The notes under the pieces are model-generated. The model was not told the origin of the DNA and searched no databases. It saw only the letters and a program-made list of their open reading frames with translations. A stretch of DNA of 64,000 nucleotides, taken from the NCBI GenBank assembly GCA_022560695.1, contig JADFSP010000011.1:1-64000 (forward strand), given 5' to 3'. Source of the DNA: Pseudomonadota bacterium (GTDB lineage: Bacteria > Pseudomonadota > Gammaproteobacteria > Steroidobacterales > Woeseiaceae). This document shows, in pieces, positions 55,901-64,000 of this stretch. A program made the position numbers and the translations under genes. Position 1 is the stretch's first letter, and the number at the start of each line of letters is the position of its first letter.

Positions 55901-55930
55901 CAATACTCCGTTAGTGTGATATTGACGGAG
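55901..55930. promoter_or_regulatory. Dyad site upstream of the decarboxylase-like gene
   Basis: ATACTCCGT and TTGACGGAG form an interrupted inverted repeat that matches the site at 56648-56680 (shared ATACTCC-T ... TTGACGGAG at the same spacing). It sits about 32 bp before the TTG start of the decarboxylase-like gene. It could be a shared operator or a short interspersed repeat. Confidence 0.45.
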
Positions 55931-55961
55931 CACCCATCTGAAACAGCAAGGTTCCCTGACA

Positions 55962-56588
55962 TTGCAAGGCCGTGGAAATCCGCTTGTCGCCCGTGAGGGA
56001 ATTCCAATCCTGTTGGTCGCCGTGACCGGCAGCTGGCTGACGTATAAATTTCTCGGCGCGCTGCCAGCCCTGATCCCGGCGCTGGTCGCTCTATGGCTGT
56101 TGCTCGTTTTTCGCGACCCGCACCGGCACATTCCCGCAGCACCTCTCGGTGTCGTAAGTCCGGTCGACGGCCGTGTCGTGACCGTCGGCCTGGCCGACAA
56201 GGGCGTATTGCAGGGTGAGGCCCATCGCATCGTCATACGCATCAACAGTTTCGGTACCTACACCGCGCGCAGCCCCGTTGAAGGCAAGATTCTGGATTTG
56301 AACGCACTCGCGGCGGGCACCGTTGTGGATTACCCGACGAACGCGCTTTGGGTGCAGACCGACGAAGGTGACGACGTGGTTCTGCAATTCCATGGCTACC
56401 GTTTCGGTCTGGCGCCACGATCGTTCATGCGCTTTGGCGAGCGGCTCGGGCAGGGTCAGCGCTGTGCCTACCTGCGCCTGACACGTTTTGCCGAGGTGCA
56501 CCTGCCAATTGACAGCAAGATCCTTGTCGAGCCGGGGCAGACTGTCGTGGCTGGCGCCGACCTGATTGCCAAGGTGCCGCACCCTTAG
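55962..56588 (+). CDS. Phosphatidylserine decarboxylase-like protein lacking the self-cleavage motif
   Basis: A 208-residue protein with two N-terminal membrane helices and a beta-sandwich typical of short Psd proteins: LLVFRDPHRHIPAAPLGVVSPVDGRVV and ILVEPGQTVVAGADLIAKV. In active short Psd the C-terminal part reads F-G-S-R-V-D-x-Y-L-P, with autocleavage at Gly-Ser to form the pyruvoyl group. Here the equivalent is LTRFAEVHLP with no Gly-Ser. The region normally holding N-V-H-V-N-R reads NSFGTYTAR. It is probably not a pyruvoyl enzyme. The start is TTG 55962. Confidence 0.75.
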   Translation: MQGRGNPLVAREGIPILLVAVTGSWLTYKFLGALPALIPALVALWLLLVFRDPHRHIPAAPLGVVSPVDGRVVTVGLADKGVLQGEAHRIVIRINSFGTYTARSPVEGKILDLNALAAGTVVDYPTNALWVQTDEGDDVVLQFHGYRFGLAPRSFMRFGERLGQGQRCAYLRLTRFAEVHLPIDSKILVEPGQTVVAGADLIAKVPHP

Positions 56589-56647
56589 TGTCCTGTCCCG
56601 TAACCGGTTTCGTGGCCGGTGTAATGCGCTGGCCGCCATGGCAAACT

Positions 56648-56680
56648 GATACTCCATCATTATCACCTTGACGGAGTATT
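56648..56680. promoter_or_regulatory. Dyad site upstream of the uracil-DNA glycosylase gene
   Basis: ATACTCC and GGAGTAT form perfect 7-bp arms around CATTATCACCTTGAC-type sequence. It shares most of its bases with the site at 55901-55930. It lies 34 bp before the glycosylase start, and its TTGACG could act as a -35 hexamer, though no good -10 follows. Confidence 0.45.
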
Positions 56681-56713
56681 ATCGCCGCAAATGTACACGC
56701 TCCAGCACCTGTG

Positions 56714-57403
56714 ATGATTCAGTCCGAACAGCAACGCCGCGCCTACCTCGAGGCGATGGGTATCGACGTCTGGTTGCCGCGCGACCATGTTGACACCGTG
56801 GATGAAGCCGTGGCCGATACAGAGCATGACGTGCAGCCGACGGACGTACTGGACTGGCCTGAGCTGCGTGCGCGCGTCGCGGCGTGCACGCGTTGTGCAT
56901 TGCACGAGGGGCGCACCCAAACCGTTTTCGGTGTCGGCAACCCGGACGCAGACTGGATGGTCATCGGCGAAGCACCCGGCGCCGAGGAGGACCGCCGCGG
57001 CGAGCCTTTCGTAGGACGAGCAGGCAAGCTGCTCGATGAAATGTTGCGCGCGATCGGGGAAGCGCGGGACACTGTGTTCATCACGAACATCCTTAAATGC
57101 CGGCCGCCGGGCAACCGTGATCCGAAGGCAGACGAGGCGGCCGCCTGCCGCGCTTACCTGGAGCGCCAGGTCGAACTCGTTAATCCGAAGATCATTCTCG
57201 CGGTCGGCCGTATCGCCGCACAGCAGCTGCTGGGCTGTGATGTTCCGGTCGGCCGCCTGCGCGGCAAGTTGCACCAATTCGGCGACACGCCCATGGTGGT
57301 TACCTATCACCCTGCGTACTTGTTGCGCAGCCCCTCGCAGAAGCGCAAGGTTTGGGACGATCTGTGCCTCGCAAGGCGCATCGTGGCGGAGCGGCAGGCG
57401 TGA
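56714..57403 (+). CDS. Family 4 uracil-DNA glycosylase
   Basis: A 229-residue Fe-S uracil-DNA glycosylase that removes uracil from DNA. Motif A is [24 protein letters not shown] and motif B is [14 protein letters not shown] ([15 protein letters not shown]). The cluster cysteines fit family 4: C-x2-C in [22 protein letters not shown] and AACRAYLE. An N-terminal extension of about 50 residues precedes the catalytic domain. The ATG at 56714 follows an in-frame GTG. It is followed by rimI with a 4-base overlap. Confidence 0.93.
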   Translation: MIQSEQQRRAYLEAMGIDVWLPRDHVDTVDEAVADTEHDVQPTDVLDWPELRARVAACTRCALHEGRTQTVFGVGNPDADWMVIGEAPGAEEDRRGEPFVGRAGKLLDEMLRAIGEARDTVFITNILKCRPPGNRDPKADEAAACRAYLERQVELVNPKIILAVGRIAAQQLLGCDVPVGRLRGKLHQFGDTPMVVTYHPAYLLRSPSQKRKVWDDLCLARRIVAERQA

Positions 57404-57876
57404 TTGCGCCAATGGCCGAGCCGCCGGCGAGCATTCGCCCGATGACGCATGAAGATATGGGTTTCGTGTCCGACATCGAGCGCCGCAGCTATGAATACCC
57501 GTGGAGTCACGGCGTATTTCGCGATTGCCTGCTGGCCGGATATCAGTGCATCGTGCTGGATCGGGACGAGCGTGTCGCCGGATACGGCATTCTCTCGATT
57601 GCCGCCGGCGAAGCACACATCCTGAATCTCTGTGTGGACCCGTCGTATCGTTCACACGGTTACGGCGAGCGATTGCTGGACGAAATTCTGTTTCGTGCCC
57701 GGGCAGCGTCGGTGCGCGAGATATTTCTCGAGGTTCGGCCATCGAACCAGACAGCCTTGGCGCTGTACCGCAAGAAAGGATTCCACATAATCTCGAACCG
57801 CCCGGCGTACTACCAGGCGCAGGCTGGCCGCGAAGATGCCGCCGTTCTCGTCAAGAAGCTGGTTTCCGACAGCTGA
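57400..57876 (+). CDS. rimI: Ribosomal protein S18 alanine N-acetyltransferase
   Basis: A 158-residue GNAT acetyltransferase. It has the acetyl-CoA loop VDPSYRSHGYGERLLDEI, the RimI-type FLEVRPSNQTALALYRKKGF and the NRPAYY segment. GTG 57400 is chosen: GGAG lies 9 bases upstream and it overlaps the glycosylase stop; an ATG at 57412 is possible. RimI acetylates the N-terminus of S18 in E. coli; other GNAT targets cannot be excluded. tsaB is often adjacent to rimI, but is not here. Confidence 0.9.
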   Translation: MIAPMAEPPASIRPMTHEDMGFVSDIERRSYEYPWSHGVFRDCLLAGYQCIVLDRDERVAGYGILSIAAGEAHILNLCVDPSYRSHGYGERLLDEILFRARAASVREIFLEVRPSNQTALALYRKKGFHIISNRPAYYQAQAGREDAAVLVKKLVSDS

Positions 57877-57957
57877 ACCAGTACTGTGAACGGGCGCATC
57901 TGGCGAGGGCGGCAGTTTCGGGCTAGACTGCGCGGCCTTTGAGCCACGACGGGCACG

Positions 57958-59538
57958 ATGGCAACTCTCGAACAACAAGTCATGCGGCGGCGCACATTCG
58001 CGATCATTTCGCACCCCGATGCCGGCAAGACGACGCTGACCGAAAAGCTGTTGCTCTATGGCGGCGCTATCAAGCTCGCGGGTACCGTCAAGGGCCGCAA
58101 GGCGAGCCGGCACGCGACATCTGACTGGATGGCGCTCGAGCAACAACGCGGTATTTCGGTGACGTCCTCGGTCATGCAGTTTCCGTACGCGGGCTATGTC
58201 ATCAATCTGCTGGATACGCCCGGCCACGAAGACTTTTCCGAGGATACCTACCGTACGCTGACCGCCGTTGATTCTGCATTGATGGTGATCGATTGCGCCA
58301 AAGGTGTCGAGAAGCGCACGGTCAAGCTCATGGACGTATGCCGGCTGCGGGATACGGCGATCATGACGTTCATCAACAAGCTCGACCGGGACGGGCGCGA
58401 GCCTATCGAGCTGCTCGATGAGATCGAGTCGGTATTGGACATCAAGTGCTCTCCGATCACCTGGCCGATCGGCATGGGGCGCTCGCTCAAGGGCGTGTAT
58501 CACATCGCGCAGGATCGCATCTATCTGTATGAGAGGGCCGGTCGCCAGCGTGCCTCGGAGCGGCGAGTCATCGAGGGGCTGCAGTCCGACGCGGCCGCCG
58601 CAGTACTGGGGGACGGTGCAGACGCATTTCGCGACGAGATCGAACTCGTCAGAGGAGCGTGTCCGGAATTCAGCATCGACGACTATCGTGCGGGCCTGCA
58701 AACACCCGTATTTTTTGGTTCGGCGCTGGTCAACTTCGGCGTGAAGGAGCTGCTCGATGAGTTCGTGGAACATGCACCGCCACCCCTGCCACGCGCCGCC
58801 GAGGAACGCATCGTCGCGCCGGATGAGGACAAATTAACCGGCTTCGTTTTCAAGATTCAGGCCAACATGAATCCGGGACATCGCGATCGCATCGCCTTCA
58901 TGCGTATTTGCTCCGGGGAATACCGCAAGGGGCTGCGTGTCACGCACGTACGCTCAGGTAAGGAGATCAAAATTCCGGACGCGATTACATTCATGGCCGC
59001 CGACCGTCAGCACGCTGAGACCGCCTATGCCGGCGACATCATCGGTTTGCACAATCATGGCACGATCAACATCGGTGACAGTTTTTCGGAAGGCGATGCT
59101 GTCCACTTCACAGGCATACCGAATTTTGCGCCGGAGATTTTCCGGCGTGCTGTGCTCAAGGATCCACTGCGCCTCAAAGCGCTGAAGAAGGGTCTTGCTC
59201 AGCTTTGCGAAGAGGGTGCAACGCAGTTGTTCCGGCCCATGCGCAACAATGACCTGATTCTTGGTGCTGTCGGCCCGTTGCAATTCGAGGTCGTCGCGTA
59301 TCGATTGCGTGATGAGTACAAGGTCGAGTGCCAGTTCGAAGCAATCAACGTCGCGACGGCACGCTGGGTGGAGAGCGACGATAAGAACATGCTCGAGGAA
59401 TTTCAGCGCAAGGCACACGACAACCTGGCGCTGGATCACGGCGGGAGTCTGGTCTACATTGCTCCAACCCGGGTCAACCTGAGTCTGACAGAAGAGCGCT
59501 GGCCCGGCATTCGATTCTTAAAGATCCGCGAGCACTGA
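57958..59538 (+). CDS. prfC: Peptide chain release factor 3
   Basis: A 526-residue GTPase that recycles RF1/RF2 from the ribosome. It has P-loop [16 protein letters not shown]3 [15 protein letters not shown]4 [10 protein letters not shown] and the RF3-specific C-terminal domains. The ATG is 82 bp after rimI, so it probably has its own promoter or readthrough. The length agrees with E. coli RF3 (529). Confidence 0.97.
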   Translation: MATLEQQVMRRRTFAIISHPDAGKTTLTEKLLLYGGAIKLAGTVKGRKASRHATSDWMALEQQRGISVTSSVMQFPYAGYVINLLDTPGHEDFSEDTYRTLTAVDSALMVIDCAKGVEKRTVKLMDVCRLRDTAIMTFINKLDRDGREPIELLDEIESVLDIKCSPITWPIGMGRSLKGVYHIAQDRIYLYERAGRQRASERRVIEGLQSDAAAAVLGDGADAFRDEIELVRGACPEFSIDDYRAGLQTPVFFGSALVNFGVKELLDEFVEHAPPPLPRAAEERIVAPDEDKLTGFVFKIQANMNPGHRDRIAFMRICSGEYRKGLRVTHVRSGKEIKIPDAITFMAADRQHAETAYAGDIIGLHNHGTINIGDSFSEGDAVHFTGIPNFAPEIFRRAVLKDPLRLKALKKGLAQLCEEGATQLFRPMRNNDLILGAVGPLQFEVVAYRLRDEYKVECQFEAINVATARWVESDDKNMLEEFQRKAHDNLALDHGGSLVYIAPTRVNLSLTEERWPGIRFLKIREH

Positions 59539-59566
59539 GCGCAACGGCGGCAGCGGGGCAACGCCA

Positions 59567-60847
59567 TTGATTCGAACCGATATTCTCAACAAGAAAGTCA
59601 TTGCCTGGGCGTTTTACGACTGGGCGAATTCCGCGTTCGCCCTGTCGGTGCTGGCGGTGCTATTTCCACTGGTTCTCGGCAGTTACTGGAGTGCCGGCGC
59701 CTCGGGCGCGACGATCACCGCCCGGCTCGGATGGATCAACGCCGGAGCCAGCGTCATCGTATGCGTGCTCTCGCCGGTGCTGGGCACGATCGCCGACGCC
59801 GGCGGTTACCGCAAACGCTTTTTGTTCGCGCTTGCACTCTTCGGCGCGGCGGCCACTGCGGGGCTCGGTCTCGTGAGCGAAGGCAACTGGCCATGGGCGC
59901 TGGCCCTGTATCTGTTTGCGTCTATCGGCTATTACGGTTCGACCGTGTTTTACGACTCGTTGATCATCGATGTCACCGAGCCGCGTAATTACAGCTTCGT
60001 CTCATCGCTGGGTTTTTCGATCGGCTACCTCGGCGGCGCAGTTTTGCTGGCGCTGCATGTGTGGATGCTGTCGTCGCCGCAGACATTCGGCCTTGCCAGC
60101 GCGACCGAAGCGTTCGGTTATGCGTTTATCTCTGTCGGTGTCTGGTGGGCTGTTTTCATGCTGCCGTTGCTGCGTGCCGTACCCGAGCACAAGAGCGAGT
60201 TGCTGGTCACCAGCGGCGTCATAAGAGCCGCCTACACGGAGCTGCTGTCGACCGTTCGTGAAATCAGCAAATACCGCAATGCGGTGATATTTCTGATCGC
60301 TTACTGGCTGTACATCGGCGGCGTATTCACGGTCATCACGATGGCCGTGAATTACGGTCAGCGGCTGGGATTCGGTCAGCAGGACCTGATCATGGCTTTG
60401 CTGGTGACCAATTTCGTCGGCTTTCCGGCGACGCTGCTGTACGGAATCATCGGTCACCGTTACGGTCCGAAGCGGGGCATCTACTTCGCTCTGGGCGTGT
60501 ATGTCGCGGTGTCCGTCTGGGCCATGTTCATGGACGAGGTCCGGCAGTTCTACATCATGGCCATCATCATCGGCTCCGTGCAGGGTGGCGTACAGGGCCT
60601 CAGCCGTTCACTGTATGCGACATTGATTCCAGCGGGTCAACCGGGTGAGTTCTTCGGCTTTTACAACATGTTGACCAAGTTTGCGCATGTACTGGGCGCC
60701 AGCCTGGTTGCGATCGCCGCGATGTTGTCGAATGATCCGAGTTGGGTGTTGCTTGCGCTGCTGCCGCTGTTTATCGGCGGTGCAATGTTACTCGGCCTCG
60801 TCAGGGTGGCGCCCGCGCCGTCATCCCCCATCACCGGAGGGAGCTGA
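59567..60847 (+). CDS. MFS transporter of the Atg22/UMF1 family
   Basis: A 426-residue protein with 12 membrane helices. The N-terminal WAFYDWANSAFALSVLAVLFPL, YYGSTVFYDSLIIDV and the later GGVQGLSRSLYATLIP are hallmarks of the UMF1/Atg22-like major facilitator group. The substrate is unknown; amino-acid efflux is only a suggestion from the eukaryotic member. The start is TTG 59567, 28 bp after prfC. Its 3' end overlaps the convergent tgpA gene by 17 bp. Confidence 0.9.
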   Translation: MIRTDILNKKVIAWAFYDWANSAFALSVLAVLFPLVLGSYWSAGASGATITARLGWINAGASVIVCVLSPVLGTIADAGGYRKRFLFALALFGAAATAGLGLVSEGNWPWALALYLFASIGYYGSTVFYDSLIIDVTEPRNYSFVSSLGFSIGYLGGAVLLALHVWMLSSPQTFGLASATEAFGYAFISVGVWWAVFMLPLLRAVPEHKSELLVTSGVIRAAYTELLSTVREISKYRNAVIFLIAYWLYIGGVFTVITMAVNYGQRLGFGQQDLIMALLVTNFVGFPATLLYGIIGHRYGPKRGIYFALGVYVAVSVWAMFMDEVRQFYIMAIIIGSVQGGVQGLSRSLYATLIPAGQPGEFFGFYNMLTKFAHVLGASLVAIAAMLSNDPSWVLLALLPLFIGGAMLLGLVRVAPAPSSPITGGS

Positions 60848-62786
60848 CTTCTTCTTCGAGGCGACCCAACGCCGCGGGATCGAGCGATCCGTAGCGTGCG
60901 TCGAGATACGAGGCCGTGATTGTGCGCACGGTAGCCGCCGGCAACGGCGAGTCCGTCGCCGCACGGTCAGCGAAGGCATCCGGTGTCTCACCGATCGCCG
61001 GCTCGATGCCGGTCTTCCTGACGAAACGTCCGTAGAGTATTGCCGCGCGATCCCGTGGCGGCGACCGGTATCGCAGCATCAGCAAAACGCTGACCAGTAA
61101 CGTCAGTGCGATGACGATGCCGACCAGTGTCAGCATCATCTTGCGCCAGTCCGGGTCATCCATGCCGAGCCATTTCATGAATTTGTCCTGATTGTCCGGC
61201 CCGTAACCGAGTACCCACTCGTTCCACTTGGCGTTGAGCGCATCCCAGGTAAGCGTCAGGCGGTGCAGCAGCAGCGACGGCGTGGCCAGACCCCATGCCG
61301 CACCGAAACCGCCGAACATGGCAGCGGAGATGCCGCTGTTGACGCGTTCCGGCGCGACTGCCGCGGTGGGATCAACACGACGCCAGCCAGCGCCTTCGAG
61401 CCAGACTTCGGTCCACGCGTGTGCGTCGGCCTGGCGCACGATCAGGTAGCCCCCCAAAGGATTCAGTTCGCCGCCCTGGTAGCCCAGGACGATGCGCGAG
61501 GGAATTCCCACGGCGCGCATCATTACCGCAAATGCCGATGCGTAGTGCTCGCAAAAGCCGCGCCGCGTGTCAAAGAGAAACCGGTCGACCGGATTGCTCC
61601 CCAATGGCGGAGGTTTGAGCGTGTAGAAATACTCTTCATTGGTGAATCGTTCTAATACGCTGACAATGAACTCGGTGTCCGACTCGGCCGACCTGCGCAT
61701 TTCCTGAGCGAATTTGAGAGTACGTGGGTTGCTGCCTTCTGGCAGCCGCAGGTACCACGTGCGCATGTAGTTGCTGAGATCGGTGTCAATACTGTATTCG
61801 GAGTAGGAAACGGCGTCGTACGCAATGCGCTGATCGATCGGGTGCACACGGGCAAGTTGCTGCTGCGGCCCCATGAACGTGTTCGACAAGGTCCACGAGT
61901 AGGGCATGTCCAGAGCGAATACCCATTGCTGATGTGTAGGCTCGAGTGTCACCTCGTAACGAGTCGGCTCGCCGCGAATACTGACCTGTTCCCTGGAGCG
62001 CTTGCCGATCATCGGTTCGTTGCCTGACCAGGTTCGACCGTTGAATCGATGCAAAACCAGCCCGCGCCAGTATCGAAGTCGCGGCTCGGGAATTGCGCCT
62101 TCGAATTTCACGCGAAACGCAACCGCGTCCGACAAAGACAACGAACTGATGTCGCCGGGGCTCATCGTGTCACTCAGTCCCGATGTTGCCGTACTCGTGT
62201 CGATGGGCACGGCCCAGAACGGCGTCGAGATACGCGGAAAAAAGATCCACATCGCGATCGCGATCGGTGCGGCGTAAAGGATCAGGCGGCCACCGGTTGC
62301 AAAACTCTGCCGCGCCGGCTCTGTGGCGTCGGCGGACATCCTGATCCAGGCCGTCATGATCAACAATATTGCCAGCATCAGGTATGGCAATGACCACAGG
62401 TATTGCTCCCGCAGCAGCGATGACATGACGAGGAAGATCGCGATAAAGAGCAAGACGAACTGATCGCGTCGTTTGCGTGTCTCGAGCAGTTTCAATGCGG
62501 CCATGATGGCGAGCAACGCTGATCCCGGGCCGACACCGCTGATGGTACTGTAGGTCGTGAGTACGCCGAGAAAACAGACGAGCGCGAGAAACGCCCGAAT
62601 CCAGACGGACGGCAGGGAGCCGCGGCGTTTTTCGATCGTGTAACGCCACGCGCCGCACGCAATAAACGCGATCGTGATCCAGATCGGCTGGAATTGATAA
62701 TGCGGCGCAAGGGCGAACGCCAAAGCCGCCAGCGTCCAGGGCAGGCTTGGCAACAATGAGCCGTCGGTTCCGCGCGGTCTAGCCAT
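60831..62786 (-). CDS. tgpA: TgpA-like membrane transglutaminase (DUF3488 - transglutaminase - DUF4129)
   Basis: A 651-residue protein. The N-terminal block of membrane helices (DUF3488, about 1-200) is followed by a periplasmic transglutaminase-like domain (about 370-480) with the triad visible in RRGFCEHYASAF (Cys), DAHAWTEVWL (His) and WRRVDPTAAV (Asp). A further helix (about 555-575) and a DUF4129-type C-terminal domain follow. The start is ATG 62786, overlapping the DUF58 stop by 8 bases; longer frames lie inside that gene. The order moxR - DUF58 - tgpA is conserved and essential in P. aeruginosa. Confidence 0.93.
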   Translation of the reverse strand: MARPRGTDGSLLPSLPWTLAALAFALAPHYQFQPIWITIAFIACGAWRYTIEKRRGSLPSVWIRAFLALVCFLGVLTTYSTISGVGPGSALLAIMAALKLLETRKRRDQFVLLFIAIFLVMSSLLREQYLWSLPYLMLAILLIMTAWIRMSADATEPARQSFATGGRLILYAAPIAIAMWIFFPRISTPFWAVPIDTSTATSGLSDTMSPGDISSLSLSDAVAFRVKFEGAIPEPRLRYWRGLVLHRFNGRTWSGNEPMIGKRSREQVSIRGEPTRYEVTLEPTHQQWVFALDMPYSWTLSNTFMGPQQQLARVHPIDQRIAYDAVSYSEYSIDTDLSNYMRTWYLRLPEGSNPRTLKFAQEMRRSAESDTEFIVSVLERFTNEEYFYTLKPPPLGSNPVDRFLFDTRRGFCEHYASAFAVMMRAVGIPSRIVLGYQGGELNPLGGYLIVRQADAHAWTEVWLEGAGWRRVDPTAAVAPERVNSGISAAMFGGFGAAWGLATPSLLLHRLTLTWDALNAKWNEWVLGYGPDNQDKFMKWLGMDDPDWRKMMLTLVGIVIALTLLVSVLLMLRYRSPPRDRAAILYGRFVRKTGIEPAIGETPDAFADRAATDSPLPAATVRTITASYLDARYGSLDPAALGRLEEEVSSLR

Positions 62787-63888
62787 GATCACGGTCCAGC
62801 CCAAAGAGCGCCAGTGCCTCGAGGCATCGGCGCCGATGCGCGTCACCGTGAGCCGGCGGGAAGGAATGGCCGGGCAGGCGCAGGCCGTAGTCCTCGCGAG
62901 TGCGCTCCGCGTTGACGATCCACCGCGTCAGGATCGAAAGTCGCTCCTCCACATCGTCGGCCTCTACCTCGGCGAAATCCAGCCATTGGCTGCTGGTGTC
63001 GGCGCCCGCGAATTGTTTGGACAGCAGTTGCCCGCTGCGCGCATAGGCTTTCCAGGCAACATTGCGAGGCGAGTCACCGGTCTGAAATCTCCGCAGGCCG
63101 GCAAAGTCTTCCTCACCGCGCGCGTCGTGCTGCCGGTGCCCCAGAGCCGATTGCGTTGCCGGCGGCGGTGGCGGGTCCTCGTCCGGGTGCGGGTATACGA
63201 CGCCCTTGATCTCCATGTGCATCCACGCCCATGAACGAAACAGTTCGAACGGGAACAATGTGCGGATGCCGAAGCGGTTGAGCGCTATCCATCCACGCCT
63301 GTCCGTTGCGACCGGCAACACGAAGACACGGCTCTCACCGGGCTGCAGGTCGTGTATATCGCTATGAGCCTTGTCGGCGTACAGCCCTATTCGATGGCGA
63401 GCGCTTTTCGAGTGATTGGTCACGGCGATGCGGAAAAGCGCCGCCTGTCCTGCGAATACGGGATCGGTGCCGGCAAAACTCACTTCGAGCCCGACGAGAT
63501 TGCGCTGGCATTGATGCATCGACACGAAGCCAAGCCCGATCAGCACGAACGTCAACAAGAACGAGAGATTATTGTTGTAGTTCATCGACCCCAACAGCAT
63601 CGCGAATGCCATCAGCGCAAATACCAGGCCGACGCCGGTTGGAAGTATGTAAACCCGTCTCGATTGCAGGCGCGTGACGGGAGCATCAATGCCCTGACGC
63701 TTTCTTGCCCAGCGTTGAACGCGCCGGCTCGTGGCCGCGCTGACATTCGGAAAAAAACCGGGTCGAACCGAGGTCTTGTCGAAAAGTGGGGTCGAACCGA
63801 GGTTTTCACCCGATGGAATCAATAGCCGCCAAATCCTTCGAAAAAACTTCGGTTCGACCCCACTTTTTTCTATCTCCTTGACCGACAT
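62779..63888 (-). CDS. DUF58 domain protein with an N-terminus encoded by a palindromic repeat
   Basis: A 369-residue inner-membrane protein: two helices (about 80-120), then the DUF58 domain with FAGLRRFQTGDSPRNVAWKAYARSGQLLSKQF. It works with MoxR and TgpA in the envelope. The only ATG in the first 90 residues is at 63888, which has no good ribosome site. Codons 7-46 or so are palindromic repeat copy 3, read in frame (SGVEPKFF, GSTPLFDK). Typical DUF58 proteins begin about 30 residues before the first helix, which here would be just past the repeat. AAGGAG lies between the ATG and the repeat, suggesting the original start was displaced by the insertion. Confidence 0.85.
   Translation of the reverse strand: MSVKEIEKSGVEPKFFRRIWRLLIPSGENLGSTPLFDKTSVRPGFFPNVSAATSRRVQRWARKRQGIDAPVTRLQSRRVYILPTGVGLVFALMAFAMLLGSMNYNNNLSFLLTFVLIGLGFVSMHQCQRNLVGLEVSFAGTDPVFAGQAALFRIAVTNHSKSARHRIGLYADKAHSDIHDLQPGESRVFVLPVATDRRGWIALNRFGIRTLFPFELFRSWAWMHMEIKGVVYPHPDEDPPPPPATQSALGHRQHDARGEEDFAGLRRFQTGDSPRNVAWKAYARSGQLLSKQFAGADTSSQWLDFAEVEADDVEERLSILTRWIVNAERTREDYGLRLPGHSFPPAHGDAHRRRCLEALALFGLDRDHG
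63750..63869. repeat. Palindromic repeat element, copy 3, with a tandem extra arm
   Basis: Two direct arms (63750-63776, degenerate, and 63781-63805) and one inverted arm (63841-63869) have the core GTGGGGTCGAACCGAGG/AAG. The spacer 63806-63840 resembles the copy 2 spacer. It lies inside the 5' end of the DUF58 reading frame and adds no stop codon in that frame. Confidence 0.9.
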
Positions 63889-63903
63889 GGGATCAGAAAG
63901 ACT

Positions 63904-64000
63904 CTAGGGAATGTCCACCGAATCGAGGACGTGCTGGCAGAGTTCGGCTGCGCTGCGGAAATTGGTGTTGCCGGCCGGCTTCAACCGGTGTCCGGCAATG
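63904..64000 (-). CDS. MoxR-type AAA ATPase, C-terminal end only
   Basis: The last 31 codons of a gene that continues past the right edge. The tail (AGHRLKPAGNTNF..., ending DSVDIP) resembles the C-terminus of MoxR ATPases, and the position just upstream of DUF58 and tgpA is the usual one. With so little sequence the call rests mainly on synteny. Confidence 0.55.
   Translation of the reverse strand, partial: IAGHRLKPAGNTNFRSAAELCQHVLDSVDIP

Overview
The window reads as a chromosomal stretch of a free-living gammaproteobacterium. The evidence is the high-GC, densely packed coding, the Rnf operon ending in nth, the homodimeric-type pyruvate dehydrogenase operon, the metG/mrp/dcd neighbourhood and the order DUF2066 - phosphatidyltransferase - PerM - hda. 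Several features (secreted prolyl oligopeptidase, Tat-exported proteins, MNIO/DoxX cassette, palindromic repeats) recall marine-sediment lineages such as Woeseiaceae, but that placement is inference. I saw no tRNA, rRNA, CRISPR array or intact transposase.

Layout. 1-9 kb: a partial M1 aminopeptidase lipoprotein, a cold-shock protein, a prolyl oligopeptidase / degenerate aldo-keto reductase / glutathione transferase operon, a pectin-acetylesterase-like gene broken by an amber codon in its signal peptide, a small outer-membrane barrel and a decayed YHS protein. 9-17.9 kb: a DUF4382 lipoprotein divergent from a GAF-PAS-GGDEF-EAL protein, then small housekeeping genes (DUF1289, BON lipoprotein, grxD, rnt, an M17 aminopeptidase). 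18-23.8 kb: aceE-aceF-lpdA. 23.9-27.1 kb: a membrane GGDEF-EAL protein overlapping a periplasmic-binding lipoprotein. 27.4-31.2 kb: a DUF692 (MNIO) / DUF2063 / DoxX cassette followed by a membrane-anchored glutamate-synthase-like oxidoreductase. 31.3-39.1 kb: rnfABCDGE-nth-DUF1841 and metG. 39.2-43.9 kb: two PilT-type ATPases and a HEAT-repeat Ser/Thr kinase. 44.2-57.9 kb: mrp, dcd, purMN, DUF2066, lipid synthase, perM, hda, wrbA, arsC, acylphosphatase, a lytic transglycosylase, proS, a phosphatidylserine-decarboxylase-like gene, a family-4 uracil-DNA glycosylase and rimI. 57.9-64 kb: prfC, an Atg22-like MFS protein and the TgpA/DUF58/MoxR cluster, which runs off the right end.

How the genes fit together. 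AceE, AceF and LpdA form the pyruvate dehydrogenase complex. RnfABCDGE forms the membrane ferredoxin:NAD oxidoreductase, traditionally cotranscribed with nth. The kinase and the two PilT-type ATPases form a block placed between metG and mrp, genes that are adjacent in many relatives, so it looks like an inserted cassette coupling phosphorylation to pilus retraction. The MNIO cassette has the enzyme, its partner and the DoxX protein but no visible peptide substrate. Two c-di-GMP enzymes are present.

Non-coding structure is unusually rich. Three members of a palindromic family built on AAAAGTGGGGTCGAACCG occur at 27.3, 51.5 and 63.8 kb. One touches both flanking stop codons and another is read in frame as the N-terminus of the DUF58 protein. 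A 293-bp element with perfect 21-bp terminal inverted repeats lies between dcd and purN and overlaps the purN stop codon. A different REP cluster lies after proS, and a shared dyad precedes the decarboxylase-like gene and the uracil-DNA glycosylase gene.
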